Both the position numbers and the translations under genes were made by a program. Source: Rhizobium sp. CF122 (lineage in GTDB: Bacteria; Pseudomonadota; Alphaproteobacteria; Rhizobiales; Rhizobiaceae). From it: a stretch of DNA of 64,000 nt. Position 1 is the first letter of the stretch. Each line of letters starts with the position of its first letter. A model generated the notes under the pieces. It made no database searches. It saw only the letters and a list, made by a program, of their open reading frames with translations, and was not told the DNA's origin. Positions 52,189 to 60,379 of this stretch are shown here, one piece after another. The DNA is taken from contig NZ_AKKA01000107.1 in assembly GCF_000282035.1 (NCBI RefSeq), positions 1-64,000 on the forward strand, read 5' to 3'.

Positions 52189-53009
52189 AGCGTCGCCAAC
52201 TTTACACAGGGGTCGTAGCCCTTGCCGCTTCGGGCGTGGTCTTCGTCCTCCCCTTCCTGTTCATCTTCATTACAGCCGCCAAGACAAAGCAGGACGCGGC
52301 GTCGTTGAGGTTCAGCCTGCCTGTTGAATGGCGCCTCTGGGAAAACTTCATCGAGGTGCTCCAGGCCCGCAACTACATGCTGCTGCTGGCCTACTTCAAT
52401 TCAACCGTTATCACGGTGGTTGCGGTCACGCTTCTCGTGCTGTTCGGTGCAATGGTGGGATACGTTCTGCAACGCCGCCCCTCGCGTTGGAATACGGTGA
52501 TCTATGGTTGCGTTCTAGCGGGGCTGATGATCCCGCCCGCAGTCGTGCCGACCATCTGGGTGCTGCAGTCGCTTGGCCTTTTCAAGTCGATCTCAGGTAT
52601 GATCCTGATCCAGGTCGCTTATGGCCTCGCATTTACGGTGCTGCTGTTTAGAAGCTTCATCGCGACGATACCGCGCGATCTCGATGAAGCGGCGATCATT
52701 GACGGCGCCAAACCGCTCCAGATTTTCTTCCGGGTCGTCCTCCCGCTATTGAAGCCGGTGACCGTCACCGTCATCGTCGTGCAGTCCATCGCCATCTTCA
52801 ACGACTTCACGAATCCGCTTTACTACCTGCCGGGCCGGGAAAACGTAACGGTCCAGCTCACCCTCTATAATTTCCAGGGGCAGTTCCAGACCCAATTCAA
52901 CCTCTTGTTCATGAACATCCTGCTGGTGACCATTCCGCCTCTCATCGTTTTTGTGTTCTTCAACCGGCAGATCGTGGCGGGGATGACCGCCGGCGCAGTG
53001 AAAGGATAG
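52185..53009 (+). CDS. CUT1 sugar ABC permease, MalG-like
   Basis: A 274-residue permease starting at a GTG (KRRQLYTG) in a GTGA overlap with the previous gene. Six helices, EAA loop LDEAAIIDGAKPLQIFFRVVLP. Confidence 0.9.
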   Translation: MKRRQLYTGVVALAASGVVFVLPFLFIFITAAKTKQDAASLRFSLPVEWRLWENFIEVLQARNYMLLLAYFNSTVITVVAVTLLVLFGAMVGYVLQRRPSRWNTVIYGCVLAGLMIPPAVVPTIWVLQSLGLFKSISGMILIQVAYGLAFTVLLFRSFIATIPRDLDEAAIIDGAKPLQIFFRVVLPLLKPVTVTVIVVQSIAIFNDFTNPLYYLPGRENVTVQLTLYNFQGQFQTQFNLLFMNILLVTIPPLIVFVFFNRQIVAGMTAGAVKG

Positions 53010-53012
53010 GCC

Positions 53013-53993
53013 ATGACCAGCGTCGTGCTTGACAATGTCCGCAAGAGCTTCGGTAGCCTGGATGTGATGAAGGGCGTCGATCTCACGATCGATGCGGGGG
53101 AATTCTGCGTCTTCGTCGGTCCTTCAGGTTGCGGAAAATCGACTTTGCTGAGGATCATTTCAGGACTTGAGACGTCGAGCTCGGGAAAGGTATTCATCGA
53201 CGGCAAGGACGTTACCGATGCCGAGCCCTCCCAGCGCGGCATCGCCATGGTCTTCCAGTCCTATGCCCTTTATCCTCATCTGACCGTGGCGGAGAATATC
53301 GGCTTCGGCCTGTCGCTTGCCAAACGGCCCAAGGCTGAGATCGCGGAAAAGGTCAAGCAGACCGCCGACATTCTTCAGCTTTCCCATCTGTTGGATCGAA
53401 AGCCCAAGGCGCTTTCGGGGGGACAACGGCAGCGCGTCGCAATCGGTCGCGCCATCATCCGCAATCCAAAGGTCTTCTTGTTCGATGAGCCCTTGTCAAA
53501 CCTCGACGCTTCGTTGCGGGCGCAGATGCGTATGGAGCTGACTGAGCTGCACGCCAAACTTGGCGCAACGATGATCTATGTAACGCACGATCAGGTCGAG
53601 GCGATGACCATGGCCGACAAGATTGTCGTGCTCAACGGCGGAACGATCGAGCAAGTCGGAACACCGATGGCTCTCTACAACAATCCGGCCACGCCGTTCG
53701 TTGCAGGCTTCATCGGCTCGCCCAAGATGAACCTCTTCGAGGGTGAGGCGGCCAAGCGTGAGAGCTGCAAGACCTATGGCATCCGTCCTGAGCACATTTC
53801 GCTTTCCACGACGGATGGAAAGTGGCACGGCGTCGTGCGGCACATTGAAAGGCTGGGCGCGGACACGGTTGTCCATCTTGACTTACCGGAACTCCCGTCG
53901 CTTGTCGTACGTACGGAAGGCGATCGTTCGATTTCGGTGGGCCAAACGCTGTTCGCCTCACCGTTCAAAAGCAAGGAGCACAGGTTCTCCTAA
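53013..53993 (+). CDS. Sugar ABC transporter ATPase with short regulatory domain
   Basis: A 326-residue ATPase: Walker A GPSGCGKSTLL, signature LSGGQRQRVAIGRAI, Walker B FLFDEPLSNLD, switch THDQVEAMTMADKI. After residue 235 the TOBE region is short (family usually 350-370 residues), with GIRPEHISLS and a truncated end. It starts 3 bp after the MalG-like gene; last gene of the rhamnoside operon. Confidence 0.9.
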   Translation: MTSVVLDNVRKSFGSLDVMKGVDLTIDAGEFCVFVGPSGCGKSTLLRIISGLETSSSGKVFIDGKDVTDAEPSQRGIAMVFQSYALYPHLTVAENIGFGLSLAKRPKAEIAEKVKQTADILQLSHLLDRKPKALSGGQRQRVAIGRAIIRNPKVFLFDEPLSNLDASLRAQMRMELTELHAKLGATMIYVTHDQVEAMTMADKIVVLNGGTIEQVGTPMALYNNPATPFVAGFIGSPKMNLFEGEAAKRESCKTYGIRPEHISLSTTDGKWHGVVRHIERLGADTVVHLDLPELPSLVVRTEGDRSISVGQTLFASPFKSKEHRFS

Positions 53994-54322
53994 AATGGCG
54001 AAGAGCGGTAACCGGTGTCTTGCTCCCACGTTGTCCTGTCGCGTTGATCGGTGATCCGCTTTCCATGGACGAGCAAAGGGCGTTTCTCCATGGAGAGTAC
54101 GTTGGAGGTTCTCACGATCGGGGAAGAACGGGCATGAGGTTCGCCGGCAGTGGCCGGATGAGGTCAAAGCGCAGTGACCGTCGATCCTGATCTTGGTCAA
54201 CCGTTGCAATCGGGCGGGGTCCATATACGTCCACACATGGCGCATTGCTGAAGAGCAGTTGGTCGCCTGTCGGCCCGAACCGGAGCACTCCCTCTGCTTT
54301 TGGGCCCAAAACTGCCGTTCAC
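53994..54322. other. Gap between convergent genes
   Basis: No recognised gene; a minus-strand frame (54112-54309) with LLFSNAPCVDVYGPRP has no assigned family and is probably debris or a shadow. No terminator hairpin found. Confidence 0.4.
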
Positions 54323-55054
54323 TCAGTTAGGGCCAATCGTCAAAACTGGCTCCATGGCATCGAGTAGAGCGCTCGGCGATACCGGCGGGCCGTCAGCCTT
54401 CCACGAGTTCTGGAACTCCGCAATTTCTATACCGACGAAGTGGTGTTCTGCGATCACCTTGCAGCAGACGCGCAGATCATCCAGCGACAAGCCGCCTTCG
54501 TGTTCGTAGTCTGTCGGCACAATGCCCGGCTCCAAAACATCGCAGTCGAGGTGGGCATAGACGGAACGGCCAGCGATAGCGGTCCTAAGCTCGATGGCGA
54601 GATCGACACCTGGCTTGATGTGCGGAATACCATGTTTCGCGATCAGATTCAGCTCGTAAGGATCAAGGTCACGCTGACCGACGAGAACGACCTGGTCCAA
54701 GCTCAAACCTGCACCAAGCCCCGAATCCCAAAGGCCGAGCGGTCCCGCAAACGCCAGACCGCCGAGATATCCGGTAGTGCTAGCCTCTGGTGGGTTTAGA
54801 TCGCCATGTGAATCGAACCACACAATGCAGGCCGAGGGATGATGCTTCGCGACGGCGGGGAGTGTCGCCAGCGAGACAGCGCACCGGCTGGTGGCGGCGA
54901 TCGATACCGCGCCTCCAGCCAACACCTCTTCGATCCGAAACTGCACCTCTTTGAGCGAGGGCAGGGCCGCATCTAGCTCTTCGCGCCACCCGGTATTCAA
55001 GGCGGGCTCTGGGGTACCGATCACTGTGGGACAAATGCCGGTTCGGCGTTGCAA
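54323..55054 (-). CDS. Arginase/agmatinase-fold protein with incomplete metal site
   Basis: 243 residues from a TTG (55054) without a clear RBS. WFDSHGDLNPP supplies D81, H83 and D85, and AHLDCDVLEP supplies D170 and D172, the usual binuclear manganese ligands. The first ligand, His in GGDHS, is replaced: GGAVSIAA (V50). In-frame reading continues upstream (GVHCVPPGAKAIGDE) to a stop with no ATG/GTG, so the N-terminus may be lost. Either a divergent ureohydrolase-fold protein or a decaying gene; arginase activity is doubtful. Confidence 0.6.
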   Translation of the reverse strand: MQRRTGICPTVIGTPEPALNTGWREELDAALPSLKEVQFRIEEVLAGGAVSIAATSRCAVSLATLPAVAKHHPSACIVWFDSHGDLNPPEASTTGYLGGLAFAGPLGLWDSGLGAGLSLDQVVLVGQRDLDPYELNLIAKHGIPHIKPGVDLAIELRTAIAGRSVYAHLDCDVLEPGIVPTDYEHEGGLSLDDLRVCCKVIAEHHFVGIEIAEFQNSWKADGPPVSPSALLDAMEPVLTIGPN

Positions 55055-55307
55055 TTCGTCGCCGATCGCTTTCGCACCCGGCGGAACACAGTGTACTCCG
55101 CTTTTCTTGCCACCGCTCGCAACCTTGCAATTTAGTTGCTACACGTTTAGCTGGTTTCTTCGCGGAAAGCGAGAATGTCCGCCCATGGCACGAAGCCGCC
55201 CAGGCGTTCGCCGGATTTAGCCCGTTGAAGTCATTGCGCCTTCGGTGGAGCCCACAACAACATCAAACGGAGAAATGCGCGGGCGCACGGCGCTGATTGG
55301 CCAACGC
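55055..55307. other. Intergenic region
   Basis: Apart from the possible lost N-terminal codons of the arginase-fold gene, nothing recognised. Confidence 0.4.
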
Positions 55308-55787
55308 TCAGCCGTCCAGCCAGGCTGCGAGGCCATCCAGCGTCTGCAGCCCGTATTCGACCGCGCCGAAGCCGATGACGACCTGACGCCGCTCGGAGCT
55401 GGGATGGAGCTGGCGCATTGTCAGGACCGTCTTGCCGTTGGCCTGCTCATCGAAGGTCACCGTAGTGCGGAAACGGTCGGGGTCGGCGGGATCGGGCGTG
55501 CCATAGTCCATCACGATCCGCTCGTTTGGCACGATCTCCAGAAAGCGCATGAGGTTCGGGAAGCGCTGCTCATGGCCCTCGAACACGCCCACCATGTCGA
55601 ACCGCCAGACCCCACCCTCGCGGATATCGGCCTCGTGGCTCTCTATTCTAAGGCCGGCCGGACCGTACCATTCGGCTAGCGCCCTGGGGTCCATCCAGGC
55701 GGCAAAGACCTTGTCGCGTGGGTGATGCAGCAGCTTCACCAGCACGATTTCTCGATTAAGCGACCAAGCGTCAAACAGGTTTGCCAT
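55308..55787 (-). CDS. SRPBCC/AHSA1-type protein
   Basis: A 159-residue START-like protein from MANLFDAWSLN (55787); an earlier ATG at 55796 is possible. Signatures: LLHHPRDKVFAAWMDPRALAEWYGP at the N-terminus, VWRFDMVGVFEG, then VIGFGAVEYGLQTLDGLAAWL. Binds a small hydrophobic ligand in related proteins. It overlaps the arsR-type gene end by 17 nt, a frequent pair. Confidence 0.85.
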   Translation of the reverse strand: MANLFDAWSLNREIVLVKLLHHPRDKVFAAWMDPRALAEWYGPAGLRIESHEADIREGGVWRFDMVGVFEGHEQRFPNLMRFLEIVPNERIVMDYGTPDPADPDRFRTTVTFDEQANGKTVLTMRQLHPSSERRQVVIGFGAVEYGLQTLDGLAAWLDG

Positions 55788-56127
55788 CTTCATCATCCTC
55801 CTCTTCCGTCTTGTCCAAGTAGACTTCCAGCCCATCCAACCGCTCGGCCCAGCGCCGGCGCTCCGCTTCCATCCAGTCCGCCGCCTCGTCGAACCGCGCC
55901 TGCACCAGCCGGCACCAGCGGCTGCGCCCGCGCTTCTCGCTGGCGATCAGCCCGCAATCTTCCAGCACCTTGAGATGCTGGGCGAAGGAGGGCAGCGCCA
56001 TGTTGAAAGGCTCGGCCAGGGTGCTGACCGGCAACTCGCCCTCGACCAGCCGCGACACCACAGCGCGGCGGGTCGGATCGCTGAGGGCGTGAAAGGCGAG
56101 GTCGAGGGGAGTTGAATGGTAAGGCAT
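55771..56127 (-). CDS. ArsR-family repressor paired with SRPBCC gene
   Basis: A 118-residue winged-helix protein: DPTRRAVVSRLVEGELPVSTLAEPFNM and SFAQHLKVLEDCGLIASEKRGR. No metal-binding ELCV motif, so probably a non-metal effector. Upstream of the SRPBCC gene in one transcript. Its C-terminus is an acidic EEEDDED tail. Confidence 0.85.
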   Translation of the reverse strand: MPYHSTPLDLAFHALSDPTRRAVVSRLVEGELPVSTLAEPFNMALPSFAQHLKVLEDCGLIASEKRGRSRWCRLVQARFDEAADWMEAERRRWAERLDGLEVYLDKTEEEDDEDGKPV

Positions 56128-56212
56128 ACGCCTTAGTAAATTGAGTCGAGGGCACCGGTCAAGGATAAAAAGGCACTTGCCTTAGTGTTCATCCCTGAAT
56201 GTAGGGGCGGTT

Positions 56213-56395
56213 ATGGTGCAACCACTCGCAAGGAGGACTGCACTGGCAGTTCGTGTTGATCTCAATATCTCACTCGATGGTTTCGCGACAACGACGGACC
56301 AGACGGCCGAAGTCCCGTTCGGCGAGGACTGGCCGCGTCTCGTCGGCGCATATGCTGTAACGCGAACGGTCCGTGAGCGCGTGTTCAAGGATAGG
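56213..56395 (+). pseudogene. RibD C-terminal/dihydrofolate-reductase-like fragment
   Basis: The frame VRVDLNISLDGFATTTDQ followed by PFGEDWPRLVGAYAVTRT is the N-terminus of the RibD-C/DHFR-like family. AAGGAGG stands just before a CTG where the ATG should be, so the start is mutated. The homology stops near 56395 at the point where integrase sequence of the other strand begins. Truncated at about 55 of 190 residues. Confidence 0.7.
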
Positions 56396-56765
56396 CACTG
56401 CTATCTAGGCCAATGCTGGCGACCCATCTATGGACGATACGGGCGTACTGCCTTGTGGACAGATGCTCCGATCTCTCGCGACGACTCGGAAAAAAGTAGC
56501 TACCTCCGCACCTGCGGACAAACGGGAGCCACGCCACCGATGCAATCTTTGTCTGCTCTGTGACCTCGAATTGCACTGACCGCTTTGTTTTCTTCTGAAT
56601 GATGGTCGCGCGATCTCGAGTTGAGCTTCCCGACCACGGGTCTTCGACCCGCAGCCTAACGAGATCGCACGCACGAAGCTTGCTGTCGATGGCGAGATTG
56701 AAGAGGGTTAGCTCACGGATCGCCCCGCTCATTTCAAGGCGAACGCGGATCGACCAGACATTTTA
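56385..56765 (-). pseudogene. Tyrosine recombinase/integrase fragment
   Basis: The minus strand reads AIRELTLFNLAIDSKLRACD, VRLRVEDPW, RDRATIIQKKTKRSVQFEVT and RQYARIVHRWVASIGLDSSA, the core of a rhizobial site-specific integrase. An in-frame stop (TAA) precedes VWSIRVRLEM near 56765, and the part with the catalytic R-H-R-Y (beginning GTHSMRRT in intact copies) is missing. Inactive. It directly abuts the ribD fragment. Confidence 0.75.
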
Positions 56766-57008
56766 AGGAGTGGCGGCTTTTGACCGACAAGGACGCCCTT
56801 GTTCCACGGATGCCGGGTACACATTACGACGGTTTCCATGACGAAGTCTCCGCCACACCTCCCGCCGCAACGTCCCTAATGGACGGGTGAAAGATATCAC
56901 AATCGTCGCCTCGCCGCCCACGGCGGACGTTTGGAAGGTCTGCTGCTCGCCGATCACCTGGCGGCCGATCTCGGCCCCCTTGCATGACGCCGATCCGTGT
57001 GCTAGACA
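56766..57008. other. Intergenic region
   Basis: No gene recognised; short frames on both strands are shadows. Probably holds the promoter of the ArsR gene at 57018. Confidence 0.5.
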
Positions 57009-57026
57009 CTGAACTAGATGGTTCAG
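57009..57026. promoter_or_regulatory. Palindrome over the ArsR start codon
   Basis: CTGAAC, TAGATG, GTTCAG: perfect 6-bp arms with 6-nt spacer containing the ATG at 57018. A repressor bound here would block its own initiation. Confidence 0.55.
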
Positions 57027-57380
57027 TTTTCGACAGCTCGCCTTGATGCCTCCTTTGCCGCGCTCTCGGACGCCACTCGACGCGGCGTTCTGGAGCAGCT
57101 CGGGAGTGCGGATGCTTCGATCACGGAGCTTGCAGAGAAGTTCCACATGACCCTCACGGGCATGAAGAAGCACGTCGGCGTCTTGGAGCAGGCGGGGCTG
57201 GTTACGACGGAGAAGGTCGGGCGTGTGCGGACCTGCAGGCTCGGCCTGCGCGGGCTCGAGGAAGAGGCGGCCTGGATCGAAGCGCGCCGCCAGATCTGGA
57301 ACGCACGCTTCGACGCGCTGGACGAAGTCGTCGAGGCCCTAAAACGGAAGGAGAAAGTCGATGGGTGGCAGAGGGAGTAA
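57018..57380 (+). CDS. ArsR-family repressor paired with second SRPBCC gene
   Basis: A 120-residue winged-helix protein: LSDATRRGVLEQLGSADASI, TELAEKFHMTLTGMKKHVGVLEQAGLVTTEKVGR. Same architecture as the repressor at 55771-56127 but clearly a different sequence. It overlaps the SRPBCC gene by 20 nt. Confidence 0.88.
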   Translation: MVQFSTARLDASFAALSDATRRGVLEQLGSADASITELAEKFHMTLTGMKKHVGVLEQAGLVTTEKVGRVRTCRLGLRGLEEEAAWIEARRQIWNARFDALDEVVEALKRKEKVDGWQRE

Positions 57381-57852
57381 CGGCCGCACGGCCGTCGAAC
57401 GGAGGTCCGAGTGCGAACTCGTCGTGACACGCACCTTCAACGGCCCGGTTCGCCTCGTGTTCGACGCGTGGACCAAGCCCGAGTTGTTTAAGCTGTGGTG
57501 GGCGCCAAAGTCGTGCGGCGTCCCCCTGCTTTCCTGCGAGATGGATGTTCGCACCGGGGGCAGCTATCGCATCGCGTTCGGACATGACGCCTCGGACTCC
57601 ATGGCCTTCTTCGGCAAGTATCTCGAAGTGTCGCCGCCTTCGCGCCTCGTCTGGACCAATGACGAAAGCGATGACGCCGCCGTCACCACGGTGACCTTCG
57701 AGGAAGAGGACGGCAGGACGCTGCTGGTCCTGCAAGAACTCTATCCCTCGAAGGAAGCGCTCGACGAGGCTTTCGTCGGCATGGAAGACGCGATGCCCGA
57801 GCAGTTCGAGCAGTTGGATGAACTTCTCATCACCCTGGGCGCGAGCGTGTGA
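57361..57852 (+). CDS. SRPBCC/AHSA1-type protein, second copy
   Basis: A 163-residue START-like protein: VVTRTFNGPVRLVFDAWTKP, LFKLWWAPKSCGVPLLSCEM, DVRTGGSYRIAFGH, and a C-terminal FVGMEDAMPEQFEQLDELL. Paired with the ArsR gene just upstream. Confidence 0.88.
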   Translation: MGGRGSNGRTAVERRSECELVVTRTFNGPVRLVFDAWTKPELFKLWWAPKSCGVPLLSCEMDVRTGGSYRIAFGHDASDSMAFFGKYLEVSPPSRLVWTNDESDDAAVTTVTFEEEDGRTLLVLQELYPSKEALDEAFVGMEDAMPEQFEQLDELLITLGASV

Positions 57853-58119
57853 CAGCCCCGCCTTCAACTCAATCGGCCATGGGACGAAGCAGGGAATTGG
57901 CGCAGCGTGACTGCTTCCTGAAGGGCGCTATTCGAGGCCAGTTTGGTTTCCGCTTCCGGCCCAAAGCGGACTTCGGACAGAAGATGAACGAGGGGTCTCC
58001 CAAAGCTTATCGTGGTATCGGTAGCTCTTCCATTTAGTCAACCTCCCCTCGATCTCAGACTTGTTGATGGCAAAGATTTCATTTCGGCACCTATCGGCCT
58101 TGGAGCTCTGGCGGGCCAA
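57853..58119. other. Intergenic region
   Basis: No recognised gene or terminator between the convergent SRPBCC and monooxygenase genes. Confidence 0.5.
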
Positions 58120-58431
58120 TCAATCACTGACGCGTGTGCTCAGGGTGATCGAAGGGCCGAAGGTCAGAAGGGGACCCAGGTCTTTCATGACCTGGGCGAC
58201 ATGAGGATTGGCGGCATGCGCGTCCACGGCGTCCTGGTTCGTCCATCCGTCGAGGATGAAGAACGTGTTGGGATCGTCGATCTTCTGGTGAAGGTCGTAG
58301 TAGATGCATCCCTCCTCCATCCGTGCCGGCTCCACGAACATGAGGATCAGTTCCCGGACCCGTTCGCGGTTGGCGCTCTCGCAACGGAGTTCGCAGATGA
58401 TGTGGCGCTCCTCGGATTTCTTCGCGTCCAT
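58120..58431 (-). CDS. Antibiotic-biosynthesis-monooxygenase (ABM/YgiN-like) protein
   Basis: A 103-residue dimeric ferredoxin-like fold protein: IICELRCESANRERVRELIL, EEGCIYYDLHQKIDDPNTFF, LDGWTNQDAVDAHAANPHVA. The histidine-rich helix is typical of quinol monooxygenases such as YgiN. It starts 2 bp after the SDR stop. Confidence 0.88.
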   Translation of the reverse strand: MDAKKSEERHIICELRCESANRERVRELILMFVEPARMEEGCIYYDLHQKIDDPNTFFILDGWTNQDAVDAHAANPHVAQVMKDLGPLLTFGPSITLSTRVSD

Positions 58432-58433
58432 GG

Positions 58434-59207
58434 TCAGTTCCTGCCCGCGTAGACGCGCGTCATGCCACCGTCGACGACGAGGTCGATCCCGGTGATGTAC
58501 TTGCTGGAATTGGACGCCAGGAAAACGAGGGCGTCGGCGATGTCCTCGGCGGTACCGACGCGGCCGGCCGGGATTTCCGTCGCGACGCGGGTGGCGTAGG
58601 CCGCGATATCGTCGTCGCTGAGCTTCTGGACGTGGCTGTAGCCTTCGGTCGGCACCACGCCGGGGCTGATCGTGTTGACGCGAATCCTGCGGTGCTTGAG
58701 ATCGGTGGTCCAGCTCCGCGCGAGCGAACGGACCGCAGCCTTCGTCGAGGCGTAGACGGCGAAACCGGGCAGGCCCATGTCGGCCGTGATCGAGGCGTTG
58801 AGCACAACCGACGCGCCGTCGCGGAGAACCGGGAGAAGGCTCTGCACCGTCAGGACGACGCCCTTGATGTTGACGCTCAGTTCCCGGTCGATCTGTTCCT
58901 CGGTGAGTTCCTCCAGCGGTGTCGCGTGTCCGCCGCCGGCGTTGGCGAACAGGATGTCGAGCTGGCCGTGGACGGACTTGATGGTGTCTGCCACCCGCAG
59001 CATATCCGCCTTGTTGGCGGCGTCGGCCTGGATCGCCTTGGCCGAAGAACCGAGTTCGCCGACGGCGCGATCCAGCTCCGCCTGACGGCGGCCGGTGATG
59101 TAGACGACGGCACCTTCCTTGATCAGCTTCTTCGCCGCACCGAATCCAAGTCCGGTACTTCCTCCGGTGACGAGGGCGACGCGGCCCTTGAGTGACTGCA
59201 CTTCCAT
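58434..59207 (-). CDS. Short-chain dehydrogenase/reductase
   Basis: A 257-residue classical SDR from MEVQSLKGRVALVTGG (59207); a frame to 59498 lies antisense to other sequence. Cofactor loop TGGSTGLGFG, NAG motif FANAGGG, active site S..Y(ASTK)AAVRS, and the C-terminal SPGVVPTEG. Together with the ABM and aldo/keto reductase genes it may process quinones or reactive carbonyls. Confidence 0.9.
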   Translation of the reverse strand: MEVQSLKGRVALVTGGSTGLGFGAAKKLIKEGAVVYITGRRQAELDRAVGELGSSAKAIQADAANKADMLRVADTIKSVHGQLDILFANAGGGHATPLEELTEEQIDRELSVNIKGVVLTVQSLLPVLRDGASVVLNASITADMGLPGFAVYASTKAAVRSLARSWTTDLKHRRIRVNTISPGVVPTEGYSHVQKLSDDDIAAYATRVATEIPAGRVGTAEDIADALVFLASNSSKYITGIDLVVDGGMTRVYAGRN

Positions 59208-59239
59208 GGCGATGTTCCTTGATGACGTGCGGACCCGTT

Positions 59240-59267
59240 CTGCGCGCCGTCTTCTTGCGGCGCGCAG
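59240..59267 (-). other. Intercistronic hairpin between AKR and SDR genes
   Basis: CTGCGCGCCG / CGGCGCGCAG, perfect 10-bp stem, 8-nt loop. On the minus strand no T-run follows, so it likely tunes rather than ends transcription. Confidence 0.6.
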
Positions 59268-59302
59268 TTTCGATGTCCTGACTGGTTGAAGCGGGGAGGC
59301 TG

Positions 59303-60280
59303 TTAGCGGTTGATCGTCGCCTGCTGGGCGGCGTTGTACCGCGAGCCCACGACCTCGATCTTGGACAGGGCCTCCTTGATTCTGGAAAGGTCGTCGGCGG
59401 TCAGCTCGACCGCGACCGATCCGGCGTTTTCCTCGAGACGATGCAGCTTGGTGGTGCCGGGGATCGGGACGATCCATGGCTTCTGCGCGAGGAGCCATGC
59501 GATGGCGACCTGGGCGCGCGTTGCCTTGCGGCCGTCGGCGATCTCGCCCACCACGTTCACCAGCGCCTGGTTGGCGGTACGGGCGTCCGCCTCAAAGCGC
59601 GGAAGCGTGTTGCGGATGTCGCCCTCGGGGAAGGACGTGCCTTCGTTGATGGCACCCGTCAGGAAGCCTTTGCCGAGGGGAGAGAACGGCACGAAGCCGA
59701 TGCCGAGCTTCTCGAGAAGCGGGATGATCGCCTCCTCGGGCTCGCGGGTCCAAAGCGAATACTCGCTCTGAAGGGCGGTCAGCGGCTGGACGGCGTGGGC
59801 GCGGCTGATCATCTCGACGCCGGCTTCCGACATTCCGAAGTGCTTGACCTTGCCTTCGGCGATCAGGTCCTTGACTGTTCCGGCAACATCCTCGATCGGC
59901 ACGTTCGGGTCGACGCGGTGCTGGTAGAACAGGTCGATGACATCAGTTCGGAGACGCCTCAGCGACTGCTCCGCAACGAGACGAATGCGGGCCGGGCTGC
60001 TGTCGAGACCGTCCTTCGGCCTGCCGTTCTTGAAACCGAACTTTGTAGCGACGACTACCTGGTCGCGGAACGGCTGAACGGCTTCGCCCACCATCTCTTC
60101 GTTCGCAGCGCCGTAGGCTTCTGCGGAGTCGAAGAACGTGACGCCTTTGTCGTAGGCGGCGCGGATGAGAGCAACCGCGTCAGAGGTGTCCGTCGCCGGA
60201 CCGTAGCCGAAGGTGAGGCCCATACAGCCCAGACCGATGGCGGAGACTTCCAGGCCGTTACCGAGTGTGCGCTTCTTCAT
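59303..60280 (-). CDS. Aldo/keto reductase
   Basis: A 325-residue (beta/alpha)8 reductase from MKKRTLGNGLEV (60280). Catalytic set: D in FFDSAEAYG with Y, K in VVATKFGF, H in FYQHRVDPN. C-terminal cofactor segment PIPGTTKLHRLEENAG. AKR13-like; NADPH-dependent carbonyl reduction. First gene of an operon with SDR and ABM proteins; a LysR gene is divergent. Confidence 0.9.
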   Translation of the reverse strand: MKKRTLGNGLEVSAIGLGCMGLTFGYGPATDTSDAVALIRAAYDKGVTFFDSAEAYGAANEEMVGEAVQPFRDQVVVATKFGFKNGRPKDGLDSSPARIRLVAEQSLRRLRTDVIDLFYQHRVDPNVPIEDVAGTVKDLIAEGKVKHFGMSEAGVEMISRAHAVQPLTALQSEYSLWTREPEEAIIPLLEKLGIGFVPFSPLGKGFLTGAINEGTSFPEGDIRNTLPRFEADARTANQALVNVVGEIADGRKATRAQVAIAWLLAQKPWIVPIPGTTKLHRLEENAGSVAVELTADDLSRIKEALSKIEVVGSRYNAAQQATINR

Positions 60281-60379
60281 GATCGTTCCTTTCGTGATCT
60301 GATGAAGCGAATATAGACCGTGGCCAGTTCCTCCGTTAGCTGCTATTGAGCGTATACCGTTATAAGCAGGACTAATATC

